Of a stretch of DNA of 60,910 bases, positions 47,601 through 57,827 are shown piece by piece. The notes beneath the pieces were generated by a model. That model worked only from the letters and a program-made list of their open reading frames with translations. It had not been told where the DNA came from and did no database searches. Position numbers and translations under genes: made by a program. The stretch's first letter is position 1; every line of letters starts with the position of its first letter. The stretch is from Leclercia adecarboxylata (lineage in GTDB: Bacteria; Pseudomonadota; Gammaproteobacteria; Enterobacterales; Enterobacteriaceae): NCBI GenBank assembly GCA_002360945.1, contig DERO01000025.1, forward strand, positions 30,649-91,558, in the 5' to 3' direction.

Positions 47601-47612
47601 GGGAGTGTTTGC

Positions 47613-47696
47613 TCCCTCTCCCGGTGGAAGAGGGTTGGGGTGAGGGCATCAGGCCGCACATTCCCGTAGGCCCGTGCAAGCGCAGCGCCGCCGGGC
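47613..47696. repeat. CCCTCTCCC repeat followed by a REP palindrome
   Basis: CCCTCTCCC-GGT-GGAAGAGGG with the CATCAGGCCGCAC tail (47613-47660) is followed by a REP element CCCGTAGGCCCGTGCAAGC-GCAGCGCCGCCGGGC (47663-47696). The composite resembles the one after exbD. Confidence 0.82.
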
Positions 47697-47710
47697 TTTT
47701 CTTCCCGGCG

Positions 47711-47836
47711 CAGTATCAGACGCTGAGGCAACTGAACGGCAAAACCCTCTCCGAACGCACGTCGTTTGTCATCGCACCCGATGGTAAAATCCTGCTGAGC
47801 TACACCGACCGTAGCCCCGAAGTGGGGGTGTCATAA
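47711..47836 (+). pseudogene. Probable 3' remnant of a peroxiredoxin-like gene
   Basis: About 41 codons, ending 12 bases before cbiP, read QYQTLRQLNGKTLSERTSFV and continue IAPDGKILLSYTDRSPEVGV before a stop. The SERTSFVIAPDGKI pattern resembles the strand near the C-terminus of AhpC/TSA-type peroxiredoxins. Upstream there is only repeat sequence and no peroxidatic cysteine region, so this looks like a decayed 3' end rather than a gene. Confidence 0.45.
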
Positions 47837-47848
47837 ACAGGAGAGGGC

Positions 47849-49372
47849 ATGACCCAGGCAATAATGCTGCAGGGAACCGCGTCCGATGTGGGAAAAAGCG
47901 TGCTGGCCGCCGGCCTGTGCCGCATTTTTTATCAGGATGGCTGGCGAACCGCGCCGTTTAAATCACAGAACATGGCGCTCAACTCCGGTATCACGCCGGA
48001 CGGCAAAGAGATGGGCCGGGCGCAAATCATGCAGGCCGAAGCGGCCGGGATTGCGCCGGATGTGCGGATGAATCCGGTCCTGCTTAAACCCTCCGCGGGC
48101 AGCCAGGCTCAGGTGGTGCTGATGGGGGAGGTGGTAAGCCATATGGATGCGGCCCGCTACCACGACTTCAAACCTCGCCTGCGGGAGCAGATCGCCGGGG
48201 TGTATCAAAGCCTGGCTCAGGCGTATCAGATCCTGGTCCTGGAAGGGGCGGGAAGCCCGGCGGAGATCAACCTCCGCGATCGCGATATCGCCAACATGGG
48301 GATGGCGGAGATCGCCGGCTGCCCGGTGATCCTGGTGGCTGATATCGATCGCGGCGGGGTGTTTGCCGCCATCTACGGTACCCTGGCGCTGCTGCAGGAT
48401 CATGAGCGCTGGCGGGTCAAAGGGGTGATCATTAACAAGTTTCGCGGCGATGTGGCGTTGCTTTACTCCGGGTTACAGCAGATTGAGTCCTTAACCGGCG
48501 TGCCGGTGCTGGGGGTGATGCCATGGCTGGATCTCGATCTCGAGGAGGAGGATGGCGTAGCGCTCCAGCGTGGGAGTTCGCGCCATCGTCAGGCGCGCGA
48601 AATCGACATCGCCGTGGTGCACCTACCGCATATCGCCAACTTCACCGATTTTAACGCCCTGTCGGCGCAGCCGGACGTACGCGTGCGCTACGTCAGCCAG
48701 CCGGATGAGCTGGTTGGCGCCGATCTGCTGATCCTGCCGGGGAGCAAAAACACCCTTCACGATCTGAACTGGCTACGGGACAGCGCGATGGCGCACGCCC
48801 TGCTGCAGCGAAACCGCGACGGCGTGCCGCTGCTCGGGATCTGCGGCGGATATCAGATGCTGGGTGACACCCTGATTGATGAGGTGGAATCCGGTCTCGG
48901 GCGGATGCCCGGTCTGGGGCTGCTCGCTACCGTGACGCAGTTTGCCCGCCACAAAACCACTACCCAGATCAGCGCCCGGATGGCGGCATCGCTGCCCGGC
49001 TGGCTGGCTCCCCTTTCCGGGATGACGGTGCGCGGGTATGAGATCCACATGGGGCAAACCGTGCGGGCCGACGGGGCGCAGCCGGCGCTGTGGCTGGAAA
49101 AAGAGCAGGCGCAGGTTGCCGATGGCGCGGTGAGCGACGATGGGCTGGTATGGGGCACCTATCTGCACGGCCTGTTCGACAGCGATGCCTTTACCCGCGC
49201 GCTGGTCGACAGCCTGCGGGCACGTAAAGGGTTACTTCCTCTCGAAAACGCGCCAGACTACGCCAGCTACAAAGCCCAGCAGTTTGACCAGCTGGCGCAG
49301 GCGATGCGCCAGCACGTTGATATCGCCAGAATCTATCAGATCATGCGTGAGCATCAGGAGTGCAAGGAATGA
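47849..49372 (+). CDS. cbiP: Cobyric acid synthase (adenosylcobyric acid synthase)
   Basis: CbiP amidates four side chains of adenosyl-cobyrinate a,c-diamide using glutamine and ATP. The 507-residue protein has an N-terminal dethiobiotin-synthetase-like ATPase domain ([51 protein letters not shown]). The C-terminal glutaminase-like domain has catalytic Cys332 ([10 protein letters not shown]) and a His near GTYLHGLFD. It begins the cbiP-cobU-cobS-cobC-cobT run, overlapping cobU by 4 bases. No other cbi gene is in the window, and I saw no cobalamin riboswitch in the leader. Confidence 0.95.
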   Translation: MTQAIMLQGTASDVGKSVLAAGLCRIFYQDGWRTAPFKSQNMALNSGITPDGKEMGRAQIMQAEAAGIAPDVRMNPVLLKPSAGSQAQVVLMGEVVSHMDAARYHDFKPRLREQIAGVYQSLAQAYQILVLEGAGSPAEINLRDRDIANMGMAEIAGCPVILVADIDRGGVFAAIYGTLALLQDHERWRVKGVIINKFRGDVALLYSGLQQIESLTGVPVLGVMPWLDLDLEEEDGVALQRGSSRHRQAREIDIAVVHLPHIANFTDFNALSAQPDVRVRYVSQPDELVGADLLILPGSKNTLHDLNWLRDSAMAHALLQRNRDGVPLLGICGGYQMLGDTLIDEVESGLGRMPGLGLLATVTQFARHKTTTQISARMAASLPGWLAPLSGMTVRGYEIHMGQTVRADGAQPALWLEKEQAQVADGAVSDDGLVWGTYLHGLFDSDAFTRALVDSLRARKGLLPLENAPDYASYKAQQFDQLAQAMRQHVDIARIYQIMREHQECKE

Positions 49373-49914
49373 TTGTCGTGACCGGAGGGGCGCGCAGCGG
49401 TAAGAGCGCCCACGTTGAGGGGCTGGTTGCCCGCCACTATTCGCAGGTTTTATATATCGCCACTTCCACCGTCACCGACGATGAGATGGCGGCGCGTATC
49501 GCCCGGCATCGTGCCCAGCGACCCGCCCACTGGCGCACCCTGGAGCGTTATCGCGATCTGGGGGAGGTTATCCACCAGCAGGTTCAACCCGGTGAAGCAG
49601 TGGTGATCGAGTGCATCACCACCCTGCTGGCGAACCTGCTGTACGACGCGTCGGGCGGGGCCGATCCCGACACGCTGGACTTTGCGGCGCTGGAGATTGC
49701 ATTGCAGCAGCAGATCGACGATCTGATCGCCGCCTGCCTGGCAACACGCGCCCCGGTGTACATCGTCACCAACGAGCTGGGGATGAGCATCACCCCGGAA
49801 AACCGTCTGGCGCGGCATTTTGTCGATATCGCCGGGCGGGCAAATCAGAAACTGGCCCAGGCGGCAGAAGAGGTCTGGCTGGTGGTCTCAGGGATTGGAG
49901 TCAAAATTAAATGA
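49369..49914 (+). CDS. cobU: Adenosylcobinamide kinase / adenosylcobinamide-phosphate guanylyltransferase
   Basis: CobU phosphorylates adenosylcobinamide and then transfers GMP to it. The 181-residue length equals E. coli. The P-loop is [30 protein letters not shown] carries the conserved catalytic His region, and [18 protein letters not shown] is typical. The ATG at 49369 overlaps the cbiP stop; three more codons upstream are in frame but unlikely. It overlaps cobS by 4 bases. Confidence 0.95.
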   Translation: MIVVTGGARSGKSAHVEGLVARHYSQVLYIATSTVTDDEMAARIARHRAQRPAHWRTLERYRDLGEVIHQQVQPGEAVVIECITTLLANLLYDASGGADPDTLDFAALEIALQQQIDDLIAACLATRAPVYIVTNELGMSITPENRLARHFVDIAGRANQKLAQAAEEVWLVVSGIGVKIK

Positions 49915-50669
49915 GCTTAGCGATGTTATGGGCGACGCTGCGCCTGATGTCACGGATCCCGGTGCCGGAAAAATGGGCTGATGGGGTGGAGTTCCGCCAG
50001 CTGGCCCGCGGGGTGCCGTGGTTTGTGCTGGTGGGTGCGACGATCGGCGCGCTGGCCGGACTGCTGGCGCTGGTGGTGAGCCAGACCGGCGGCGGGATTT
50101 ATATTGGCGCTGCCGCTTACGTGCTGGCGCTGGTGCTGCTCACCGGCGGCTTCCATCTGGACGGGCTGGCCGACACCTGCGACGGCATCTTCTCGGCCCG
50201 CAGCCGGGAGCGGATGCTGGAGATCATGAAGGACAGCCGGCTGGGCACCTTCGGCGGCCTGGCGCTGGTATTCGCCATTCTGCTGAAAATCCTGGCGGTG
50301 ATTGGCCTGGCCCATCTTCCCGCCAAAGAGTGGTTTGCGCTGCTGGTGTGCGCCCCCATCGCCGGGCGCGCCGCGCTGGTGCTGGGAATGTACGGTCAGC
50401 GCTATGCCCGCGAAGGCGAAGGGATGGGCAGCCTCTATATCGGCCAGGTAAGCTTCCGTCATGCCGCGCTGACCCTGCTGGGCGGGGCGCTGGTGGTGGG
50501 GTTCATCGCCGGCCTGCACGGGCTGGCGGCGATGCTGGTCACCTATGTCGTGATCTATGGTCTGGTGCACTATCTCCGCCGTCGTCTCGGCGGGCAGACC
50601 GGGGATACCCTTGGGGCACTGGCCGAAACCGCAGAGATCGTCTTTCTGCTGGCATTAATGTGGGTCTGA
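49911..50669 (+). CDS. cobS: Adenosylcobinamide-GDP ribazoletransferase (cobalamin synthase)
   Basis: CobS joins adenosylcobinamide-GDP and alpha-ribazole to make cobalamin at the inner membrane. The 252-residue polytopic protein has [20 protein letters not shown] near the N-terminus and the acidic motif [20 protein letters not shown], which binds Mg. [19 protein letters not shown] is also conserved. Several hydrophobic helices follow. Only 2 bases separate it from cobC. Confidence 0.95.
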   Translation: MSLAMLWATLRLMSRIPVPEKWADGVEFRQLARGVPWFVLVGATIGALAGLLALVVSQTGGGIYIGAAAYVLALVLLTGGFHLDGLADTCDGIFSARSRERMLEIMKDSRLGTFGGLALVFAILLKILAVIGLAHLPAKEWFALLVCAPIAGRAALVLGMYGQRYAREGEGMGSLYIGQVSFRHAALTLLGGALVVGFIAGLHGLAAMLVTYVVIYGLVHYLRRRLGGQTGDTLGALAETAEIVFLLALMWV

Positions 50670-50671
50670 AC

Positions 50672-51271
50672 ATGCGATTTTTTCTGGTTCGACACGGACA
50701 AACCGCGGCCAACGCCAGCGGCCTGTTTTACGGCAGCACCGATGTGCCTTTGACGCCGTTAGGGATTGAGCAAAGCACGCGGGTGGCCGGTCTGCTGGCG
50801 GAGGTGTCCTTCAGCGAGGCGATAGCCAGCCAGCTGCTGCGCGCCCAGCAGACCGCGGAGCTGATCGTCCCGGTAACCGGGAGCGACCCAAGGCTCAACG
50901 AGATGGATTTTGGCCGCTGGGAGATGCGCCATTTCAGCCAAATTGCCGAGGAGGAGCCCGAAGCCTGGCAGACCTGGCTGGACGACTGGCAAAACGCCAC
51001 CCCCAGCGGCGGCGAGCCCTTCCCGCACTTTGCCGGGCGGGTGAAGGCGGTGGCGGACGAGCTAGCCCTGCGCCAGGAGTCTGGCGACATGCTGATCGTG
51101 GCGCACCAGGGAGTACTTAGCCTGCTGTTGGCCCACTGGTTCAAGATGCCGACAGACTCCCTGTGGCACTTCCCCTTTAAGCAGGATGCTTACACGATGG
51201 TGGAAAATCGCGGCGGATTTATGCTGTTACGCGCCTTTAACGACCGGAGCCCGTTCCGGGAAGAAGAATGA
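50672..51271 (+). CDS. cobC: Adenosylcobalamin / alpha-ribazole phosphatase
   Basis: CobC is a histidine phosphatase that removes the 5'-phosphate from alpha-ribazole phosphate or adenosylcobalamin phosphate. The 199-residue protein has the RHG motif [20 protein letters not shown] (catalytic His8), [13 protein letters not shown], and the second His in [13 protein letters not shown] chose ATG at 50672 after the cobS stop; the reading could extend far upstream inside cobS, which is not credible. Confidence 0.93.
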   Translation: MRFFLVRHGQTAANASGLFYGSTDVPLTPLGIEQSTRVAGLLAEVSFSEAIASQLLRAQQTAELIVPVTGSDPRLNEMDFGRWEMRHFSQIAEEEPEAWQTWLDDWQNATPSGGEPFPHFAGRVKAVADELALRQESGDMLIVAHQGVLSLLLAHWFKMPTDSLWHFPFKQDAYTMVENRGGFMLLRAFNDRSPFREEE

Positions 51272-51282
51272 GAACCCTACCG

Positions 51283-52332
51283 ATGCAGACAATACAGGAA
51301 CTGCTGGCCGCTATTCAGCCGCTGGATGAGAACAAACAGGCCCAGGCGGCGCAGCACATTGATGGCCTGGTGAAGCCGCTCAACAGCCTGGGACGGCTGG
51401 AGACCCTGGCGATCCAGCTGGCAGGGATGCGGGGCTTAACCCGGTTCGAGGATCTGCAAAAAGAGATTATCGTGATGTGCGCCGATCACGGCGTTTACGA
51501 AGAGGGGGTGGCCATCAGCCCGCAGCAGGTGACGCACCTGCAGGCGCTGAATATGCTCAAGGGCACCTCCGGCGTCTGCGTGCTGGCGAAAAGCAATGGT
51601 GCGACCGTGCTGCCGGTGGATATCGGCATCGACTGTGAGCCCATCGAGACCATGCTGAGCCTGAAGGTGGGGCGCGGCAGCGGCAACATCGCCCGCGGCC
51701 CGGCGATGAGCCGTTTTGATGTCGGGGAATTGCTGCTGCGCAGCGCCCGGCTGGTGCAACAGCGCGCCGCAGAGGGGATCGCGGTGTTTGGCACCGGCGA
51801 GCTGGGTATCGCCAACACCACGCCCGCCTCGGCAATCATCAGTGTCCTCAGCGGCTGCGATCCGCACGAGGTCGTGGGGATCGGCGCTAACCTGCCGGCG
51901 GATCGGATCCAGCATAAAGAGGCGATTGTCCGTCAGGCGATTGCCGTCAATCAGCCCGATCCCGCTGATGCCATTGATGTGCTGGCGAAAGTGGGCGGCT
52001 ACGATCTGGTAGGCATGACCGGGGTGATCCTTGGGGCGGGGGCATGCGGACTGCCGGTGGTGCTGGACGGTTTCCTCTCCTATGCCGCGGCGATGGCCGC
52101 CTGCCAGCTGGCGCCTGAGGTGAAAAACTACTGCATCCCGTCGCATTTCTCGGCGGAGAAAGGATCCCAGCGGGCGCTGGAATATCTCGGCTTAACCCCG
52201 TATCTGTACCTGGATCTGCGCCTGGGCGAAGGGAGCGGGGCAGCGCTGGCGATGTCGATCGTCAGCGCCGCCGGGGCAATGTATTGCCAGATGGGCGTCC
52301 TGGCAGAGAGTGGGATCAGTCTTAAAGCGTAA
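51283..52332 (+). CDS. cobT: Nicotinate-nucleotide--dimethylbenzimidazole phosphoribosyltransferase
   Basis: CobT makes alpha-ribazole phosphate from nicotinate mononucleotide and 5,6-dimethylbenzimidazole. It has [19 protein letters not shown] and [20 protein letters not shown] segments and the C-terminal catalytic region [18 protein letters not shown] with the essential Glu. I prefer ATG at 51283 ([14 protein letters not shown]), which matches the E. coli and Salmonella N-termini and gives 349 residues. ATG at 51268 overlaps cobC and would add five residues. It converges on yjdF with an 11-base overlap. Confidence 0.94.
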   Translation: MQTIQELLAAIQPLDENKQAQAAQHIDGLVKPLNSLGRLETLAIQLAGMRGLTRFEDLQKEIIVMCADHGVYEEGVAISPQQVTHLQALNMLKGTSGVCVLAKSNGATVLPVDIGIDCEPIETMLSLKVGRGSGNIARGPAMSRFDVGELLLRSARLVQQRAAEGIAVFGTGELGIANTTPASAIISVLSGCDPHEVVGIGANLPADRIQHKEAIVRQAIAVNQPDPADAIDVLAKVGGYDLVGMTGVILGAGACGLPVVLDGFLSYAAAMAACQLAPEVKNYCIPSHFSAEKGSQRALEYLGLTPYLYLDLRLGEGSGAALAMSIVSAAGAMYCQMGVLAESGISLKA

Positions 52333-52951
52333 TCTGGCGTAGATGTCCCAGCTGGCGCTGATGAGGTCGTCCCAGCAGCAGTACCGTGGTGAGCGCGCCG
52401 AGCAGGGCACAGAACATATCGGACTGCGTATCCCAGGGATCGCCCTGAGTGCCGAGGAAATCGTCCGCGCCCTGGCCCATCGCCAGCGCCGCCCACCACT
52501 CGATCAGCTCGTAGGTGGCGCTGATCGCCAGCGCAATACAGCACACCACAAAAGCCGTCATCTTACGGCCGGTGACGTAGCCGCCGCGCACCAGGATCTC
52601 CCGGGCCGCCAGCGCCGGCACCAGCCCCTGGAAAAAGTGCCCCAGCTTGTCGTACGGGTTGCGGCTCAGGTGGAACATCTCCTGAACGTCAAAGCCGATG
52701 GGCACTTTGGCGTAGGTATACATTCCGCCCACCATCAGGATGATGGCATGCCAGAAGATCAGCGTGTAGAGCAGGGGAGTTAGCGGGTAGCGCCGTTGGG
52801 TGGCGAGCAGCAGCGGCACGATGATGATGACCGGCGTCACCTCCATCAGCCAGGTGGTGCGGTCCGTGGTCATCAGGCCGGTATAAATCAGGATCAGCAG
52901 TAAAAGCAGCGCGCCGACCTTTAATCCAGAGGAGAGTGCAGTTTGCGTCAT
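52322..52951 (-). CDS. yjdF: YjdF-like inner-membrane protein (DUF2238)
   Basis: This is a polytopic membrane protein of unknown function. The 209-residue length equals E. coli YjdF. Hydrophobic helices include [18 protein letters not shown] and [15 protein letters not shown]. The family motif [20 protein letters not shown] and the acidic [18 protein letters not shown] are present. I chose the ATG at 52951; upstream codons to 53065 lie across the autotransporter's terminator. E. coli carries yjdF elsewhere. Confidence 0.88.
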   Translation of the reverse strand: MTQTALSSGLKVGALLLLLILIYTGLMTTDRTTWLMEVTPVIIIVPLLLATQRRYPLTPLLYTLIFWHAIILMVGGMYTYAKVPIGFDVQEMFHLSRNPYDKLGHFFQGLVPALAAREILVRGGYVTGRKMTAFVVCCIALAISATYELIEWWAALAMGQGADDFLGTQGDPWDTQSDMFCALLGALTTVLLLGRPHQRQLGHLRQITL

Positions 52952-53025
52952 GTGAGTTAACTGTTGAGTAAAAACAGACACTATCGACCGACGCGGAGAA
53001 AAACACAATGTTTGGCAGCGGAGCA

Positions 53026-53055
53026 TAAAAAAACGGGGCCATTCGCGGCCCCGTT
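53026..53055 (-). terminator. Intrinsic terminator of the autotransporter gene
   Basis: The 9-bp stem AACGGGGCC / GGCCCCGTT with an ATTCGC loop is followed on the minus strand by a U-run (A-run at 53026-53033). It is 16 bases beyond the autotransporter stop. Confidence 0.9.
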
Positions 53056-53070
53056 GATCGTTCATAACAA

Positions 53071-56043
53071 TCAGAACGACTTGCGTAAGCGCAGACTGAA
53101 GGTGTGCGCCTGATAGCGGTCGCCGGCCTGCAGATCATAACGCGCGTCGAGGCTCAGATCGTTGGCGTCGTACAGGGTAGTGCCCACGGCCACGCCCGCC
53201 ATATCTTCCACCGGAGAGGCCCCTTTGGTGATAAAGCTGGTTTCACCGATGGCATCGGCGGCGTAGGTCGCATGGCTGCTGACCTGACGGTTATCGTACT
53301 GGTGGATCCAGGAGACCTGGGCGAACGGCGTCAGGTTACCCAGGCCGGTGGCGAAGGTCTTCTCGATGCGGGCACCGATATCGCTCACCACAGACTGCGC
53401 GTGGGTGCTGCTGACATCCAGCGCCATGCCGTTGCCGCCGGTTTCGCTGTAACCATCTACGTGCTGATAGCCGTAGGTCAGGCCCGCCAGCGGGGTCAGG
53501 ACCACGTCAGCCGGCAGGGCGATCGGATAGCCAAGCTCGCTTTGCAGGGTGATGGACTGCCCGTTGAACTTGCCGTGAGCAGTGCCGGAGAAGCCGGTGA
53601 AATCAGCGCGACGCACGGAGCTGTAGTTCTGACGGTTCAGGCCCGCAGAGAGGTTCAGATACCACGGATTGCCGGTGTAACCTGCGTAACCAATCACCCC
53701 GTAGTTATCGGCGGTAGAGTTGTTGCCGCTCAGGTTGTCTTTACCGTGCACGGAGGTGTTGCTGTAGTTCAGGGCTGCGCCCAGACGCCAGTCGTCACCC
53801 AGCGCGCGGTCGGCACCGATGATCAGGCCGCCAAATTTCGCGGTATAGCCGCTGACGTTGTCGGTGCTGTCCTGACGAGCATACCCGCCGAACGGCTGAC
53901 CCCAGACGATCCAGTTGTTGGCGTAGTCATCGCCTGTTGCCACGCCGCTGGTGCCGGAGGCCTGCGGGTTACGCACGGCATCGATGTGAGCACCCACTAC
54001 GGCTTGAGCAGTAGAGGTAGCAACGGTGGCCGCTGAGCTGGTGTTAAGGTTCTGGCTGGTGGAGAGACGCTCGCCAGCGCGGTTCGCTTCCTGCTTACCT
54101 TCAATCGCCAGGGAGGCGTTGTACAGATCCAGCAGCTGCGGGGAGGCGATACCGGAGTAGTGCGCCAGTCCGCCGAGTGCCGCCGTGGCGCTCGGGATAG
54201 TGGCAACACCACGTTTGGTCGGCTGCGCAGGGGTTGGTTCCGCTGGCGCAGGCTGCGGCGTTGGCACCGTCACGACCGGGGTGGTGACCTCGGGTTCAGT
54301 CACGACAGGCGGGGTGACTTCTGGTGTTGGCTCAGGGGTTGGCTCTACCGGCTCGATAATGACCGGCTCTGCGCCCAGGGTTAACACCAGGGCCTTGCTT
54401 TCATCCAGTTCAGCGACGCTGCCGTTGACCGTACCACGATAACCGAGGGCTTTGTAATTCAGCTGATCGGCGTGGTAGTCGGTCTCTGCGCCAGCGGCAT
54501 TGATCACCACGTAACGCTGGCCTTCAGCGAACGGGTAAGTGCTGCCGGTGCGCAGCAGATTAACGCTGGAACCCGCATCGATAATGGCATTGCCGGTGAC
54601 GTTGAGGCGGCCATAGCCGGAATCGGCAAGCAGATCGCCGCCCGCAACGGCCAGATCGGAGACACCGGTAATCAGCGTCGCGGCGGCTTTCTGATGGTAA
54701 TCGCCAGCGATGTTGATGCTGTTGTTTACCTGCAGGGTAGCCGCTTCGTTCACCACGACGCCGTTCGACACAGGCCTTTCATCGCTCATCTGGAGTGACA
54801 TCAGGCCGTATTCAGGCGTGCTGGTGACGATATTATCGTTCAGCAGCAGCGAGCCGGTGTTGAATACCACGTCGGAGCCCATAATGGTCCCTGTCGCGCC
54901 CTCGAGGCCGGTCAGCGTGCCCATGGTGGTGGTGCCACCGTTAATGTTTAATGTTGTCGCGTTTAAGGCGTAAATATCACCGGCAATAACGCCACTGTTG
55001 GTCAGGGTCACGCCATCGCTGCTATTGCTACCGACCAGCAGCGCATAATAGCCGCCGGTTAACAGGCCATTATTAACAATCTGCGTCGTTGCGCTCTGGT
55101 TGTAGTAGTTCCAGATATAGATCCCGCTCGAGTTGCCTGACAGCTCACCGTTGTTGATGATTGAACCAAGGGCGCCGTTGCTATAGATAGCGGTGTAATT
55201 GCCGGTGATTTGGCCGTTATTTTCAATGGTGTCGATGGTGCCATAGGTATAAATACCGGCGAAGCTGCCATTAATTTTATTATCATTGACGATGGAATTA
55301 ATGGTGCTCTGGTTATATATCCCGGAGCTGCCGTAATTATCGGTCGCACCACCGTCAATCGTACCGGTGTTGTGCAGGGTGCCAATGGTTCCATTGTTAA
55401 AAATGGCACTGTTTTGGCCATTATTGACGTTATTTTCCGCCGGGATGAAGGAGATCAAACCCGCATTGGTTAAGTTATCAATGGTTCCCTGGTTACTGAT
55501 GGCGCGGGAGCCAGAGATCTTACCTTCAGCGGTATTGATTAAGGTGTTAATGGTCCCGACATTGTCGATTGTGCCATTGTTATAAGAATTGAAGTCGTAG
55601 TTAGAGTTGTAAGTGTTCTGAACACCCTTAATGGTGCCGCTGTTGGTGAAGGTGTTAATCATCCCCGATGCGCTCACCGCAACCACTTTGCCATTCTGGT
55701 ACTGATTGAGGCTGGAAATGGTTCCGTTATTGTTAAGCTCACCCACGGTTCCATCAATCTGCACAACATTGCTGCTTAAAAATAATGGCACATCAACAAC
55801 GTCGCTGATGGTGCCGTCATTGGTAAGCGTTGTTACAGTCACACCCGAATTAACCGTTAATGCCGATCCTGGGGCGCCCGTTACGCTTCCCGCCTGGGTG
55901 ATATGCACTAACTCTTTGGCGTCAGCAATCTGAACGCTGCTCGCCGGGGTGTCGATAATTAATTCAGGAGATGTGGCGTAGGCCTGCGCGGTCGTTGATG
56001 CCACCAGCAGAGAGATCAGCTGGCTAAGACGTTTCTTTTCCAT
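53071..56043 (-). CDS. Type Va autotransporter adhesin-like protein
   Basis: The 990-residue protein has a signal peptide (MEKKRLSQLISLLVASTTAQ, cleaved near AYA). A passenger of about 500 residues contains repeated short units of the form NNGTI-x-L-x-N-x-G (for example ELNNNGTISSL, VGTINTLINTAEGKI, SIINNGELSGN), which suggests a beta-helix. A proline-rich linker rich in PEPTPEVTPPVV-like repeats follows at roughly residues 560-610. The C-terminal 280 residues form an autotransporter beta-barrel starting near NNWIVWGQPFGGYARQ and ending in SLRLRKSF with a terminal Phe. No protease motif was noticed. It is divergent from a lipoprotein hydrolase. Adhesion or aggregation is an inference. Confidence 0.9.
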   Translation of the reverse strand: MEKKRLSQLISLLVASTTAQAYATSPELIIDTPASSVQIADAKELVHITQAGSVTGAPGSALTVNSGVTVTTLTNDGTISDVVDVPLFLSSNVVQIDGTVGELNNNGTISSLNQYQNGKVVAVSASGMINTFTNSGTIKGVQNTYNSNYDFNSYNNGTIDNVGTINTLINTAEGKISGSRAISNQGTIDNLTNAGLISFIPAENNVNNGQNSAIFNNGTIGTLHNTGTIDGGATDNYGSSGIYNQSTINSIVNDNKINGSFAGIYTYGTIDTIENNGQITGNYTAIYSNGALGSIINNGELSGNSSGIYIWNYYNQSATTQIVNNGLLTGGYYALLVGSNSSDGVTLTNSGVIAGDIYALNATTLNINGGTTTMGTLTGLEGATGTIMGSDVVFNTGSLLLNDNIVTSTPEYGLMSLQMSDERPVSNGVVVNEAATLQVNNSINIAGDYHQKAAATLITGVSDLAVAGGDLLADSGYGRLNVTGNAIIDAGSSVNLLRTGSTYPFAEGQRYVVINAAGAETDYHADQLNYKALGYRGTVNGSVAELDESKALVLTLGAEPVIIEPVEPTPEPTPEVTPPVVTEPEVTTPVVTVPTPQPAPAEPTPAQPTKRGVATIPSATAALGGLAHYSGIASPQLLDLYNASLAIEGKQEANRAGERLSTSQNLNTSSAATVATSTAQAVVGAHIDAVRNPQASGTSGVATGDDYANNWIVWGQPFGGYARQDSTDNVSGYTAKFGGLIIGADRALGDDWRLGAALNYSNTSVHGKDNLSGNNSTADNYGVIGYAGYTGNPWYLNLSAGLNRQNYSSVRRADFTGFSGTAHGKFNGQSITLQSELGYPIALPADVVLTPLAGLTYGYQHVDGYSETGGNGMALDVSSTHAQSVVSDIGARIEKTFATGLGNLTPFAQVSWIHQYDNRQVSSHATYAADAIGETSFITKGASPVEDMAGVAVGTTLYDANDLSLDARYDLQAGDRYQAHTFSLRLRKSF

Positions 56044-56231
56044 GGTGTACCATCATAAAGTTGCGATGTTTGTGCAAAATGCAATTGTGATTTCTTCGGA
56101 TTAATCCGATATCTTCGGGCGCAGAATATACAATTTGTTGCCGAAAACAATAAGCGATGCTTAATTATTTCCGGTTGAATTCATTCCACATATTTGGTCA
56201 TGTTGATAATTTGAGTTAAGGCTGGTGCGGT

Positions 56232-57071
56232 ATGAGGATATATCCTCACTTTTTGCATGGAACGATATTGATTAGTTTATCTTTATTATTGGCAGGGTGT
56301 GTTTCTACCGATCCGCAAATCGTTGCGCAAAAAATCGCCACCTATAGTGGTCTGACCAGTAAAAAATTTGACATAGATCTGTTCCCGATTGTCAGCTGGT
56401 ATCGAATCACGCCGCCGGTTCACTCTCTGAGGGTCTACATCGAGGGAGATGGCTTTGCCTGGAAGAGCCGCACAACCCCCTCGGATAATCCGACGCCACG
56501 TAATCCGACCGGTCTGAAGCTGGCGGCGGCGGATAAGCAGGCAAATGTGTTTTATCTTGCCCGGCCCTGCCAGTTTATCGGACCGCCGCTACCGACTCAT
56601 TGCCAGGTAAATCTCTGGACGCAAGATCGCTTCTCACCGGCGGTTATTGACGCGATGAACGAGGCGATCAGCCAGATGGTGGCGCGTTATCCGGGAGTGA
56701 AGCTCGATTTGGTTGGCTACTCCGGGGGCGGCAATATCGCCGCGCTGCTGGCGGAACGCCGGGATGATGTGCGCTCCCTGCGCACTGTGGCTGGTAATCT
56801 CGACGTGGCGTATGTTAATGCCCTGCATCATGTCACTCCGATGCCCGCAGCTGAGAGCGCCATCGATGGCGCTGCTGCACTGCGTAACTTGCCGCAGATC
56901 CACTACAGCGGCGAAGCCGACACCACCGTGCCGCCCGCCGTCGCCCGTCGTTTTCAGCATGCGGTGGGAGGAAGGTGTGTGCAGACGGAGGTGGTCAGCG
57001 GGATGGGGCATGGTTCGGACTGGGCGGCGGTCTGGCCGCAATTGCTGGCGCAGGGATTACCGGACTGCTGA
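56232..57071 (+). CDS. Lipoprotein alpha/beta-hydrolase
   Basis: The 279-residue protein has a lipobox LLAGC (MRIYPHFLHGTILISLSLLL followed by AGCVSTDP), with Val at +2, so outer-membrane location is likely. The hydrolase part has IEGDGFAW near the oxyanion region, the nucleophile elbow LVGYSGGGNIAAL, the acid probably in SGEADTTVPP and His in GMGHGSDW. Esterase or lipase activity is inferred. It is divergent from the autotransporter, which shares its 188-bp A+T-rich upstream region; both could be co-regulated. Confidence 0.85.
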   Translation: MRIYPHFLHGTILISLSLLLAGCVSTDPQIVAQKIATYSGLTSKKFDIDLFPIVSWYRITPPVHSLRVYIEGDGFAWKSRTTPSDNPTPRNPTGLKLAAADKQANVFYLARPCQFIGPPLPTHCQVNLWTQDRFSPAVIDAMNEAISQMVARYPGVKLDLVGYSGGGNIAALLAERRDDVRSLRTVAGNLDVAYVNALHHVTPMPAAESAIDGAAALRNLPQIHYSGEADTTVPPAVARRFQHAVGGRCVQTEVVSGMGHGSDWAAVWPQLLAQGLPDC

Positions 57072-57107
57072 GGGGTGATCAATGTTGTGTGACTTCAGGA
57101 CCTAACA

Positions 57108-57827
57108 ATGAAAAAGAAAGAGTTTGTGACCCAGGATCTGCTGAGCAAAATCTACCAGGACACCACGGCGGGGCCACGCAAACTCCCTCCTGAAAGGCAG
57201 CTGGCCGAAGAGTATGCCGTCTCGCGTTTTACTATCCGCCAGGCGCTGGAAAAGCTGGTCAGTATTGGCGTGGTGCGGATCGTGCAGGGCTCGGGGATCT
57301 GGATCAACGAACACGCGCGTAATAATCCGCTGATCTACAACTCGATCACGGAAAAGCGATTCGATCAGATGCGCTACCGGATGATTAGCCTGCATAAGAG
57401 GAGGCCCGATCGCGCGGCGCAGCAGATCTTCGGCATTGATGAAGAGAGTTTTATCTGGCACTTTTGCCGTCTGCGCTACGTCGATGACCAACCCGTACAG
57501 CTCGAAGTCTCCAGCATGCCGGCTGCCGATTTCCCGGACCTTAATCAGCAGGCGATTGAGCGTTCCATTCAGCAGTACGTCTTAAGTAAAGGCATGAACA
57601 TATCCCATATGCTGACCACCTACCGGGCGGTCAGCGTCAGCCGTGAGCAGGCGGTGATACTGGGCTGCAAAAAAGGCAGCCCGGCAATGCATATTAATAA
57701 TCGCGGAATACTGGAGGGGGGCCGGGTTTTTGAGGTGAGCGATATAATTGATATCAACTACACCTGCACCTGGGTCAGCCCCTATAACCGCGATAATTTA
57801 GCCTGGCGACAAAATCAGGGCGTATGA
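57108..57827 (+). CDS. GntR/HutC-family transcriptional regulator
   Basis: The 239-residue protein has an N-terminal GntR winged helix ([40 protein letters not shown]) and a C-terminal UTRA effector domain ([23 protein letters not shown] region, [20 protein letters not shown]). It converges with the dehydratase gene and is near the PTS gene, so it probably senses a phosphosugar or sugar acid of that locus. The tail overlaps the dehydratase gene by 13 bases. Confidence 0.88.
   Translation: MKKKEFVTQDLLSKIYQDTTAGPRKLPPERQLAEEYAVSRFTIRQALEKLVSIGVVRIVQGSGIWINEHARNNPLIYNSITEKRFDQMRYRMISLHKRRPDRAAQQIFGIDEESFIWHFCRLRYVDDQPVQLEVSSMPAADFPDLNQQAIERSIQQYVLSKGMNISHMLTTYRAVSVSREQAVILGCKKGSPAMHINNRGILEGGRVFEVSDIIDINYTCTWVSPYNRDNLAWRQNQGV

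Noticed and set aside
47601..47848. Cobalamin riboswitch before cbiP
   Set aside because: The region holds only two palindromic repeats and a peroxiredoxin-like remnant; no B12-box-like segment or suitable leader structure was recognised.
50018..50671. Long upstream extension of the cobC frame through cobS
   Set aside because: The extension is Arg- and Gly-rich shadow sequence inside cobS. The start at 50672 gives a normal CobC N-terminus with its RHG motif.
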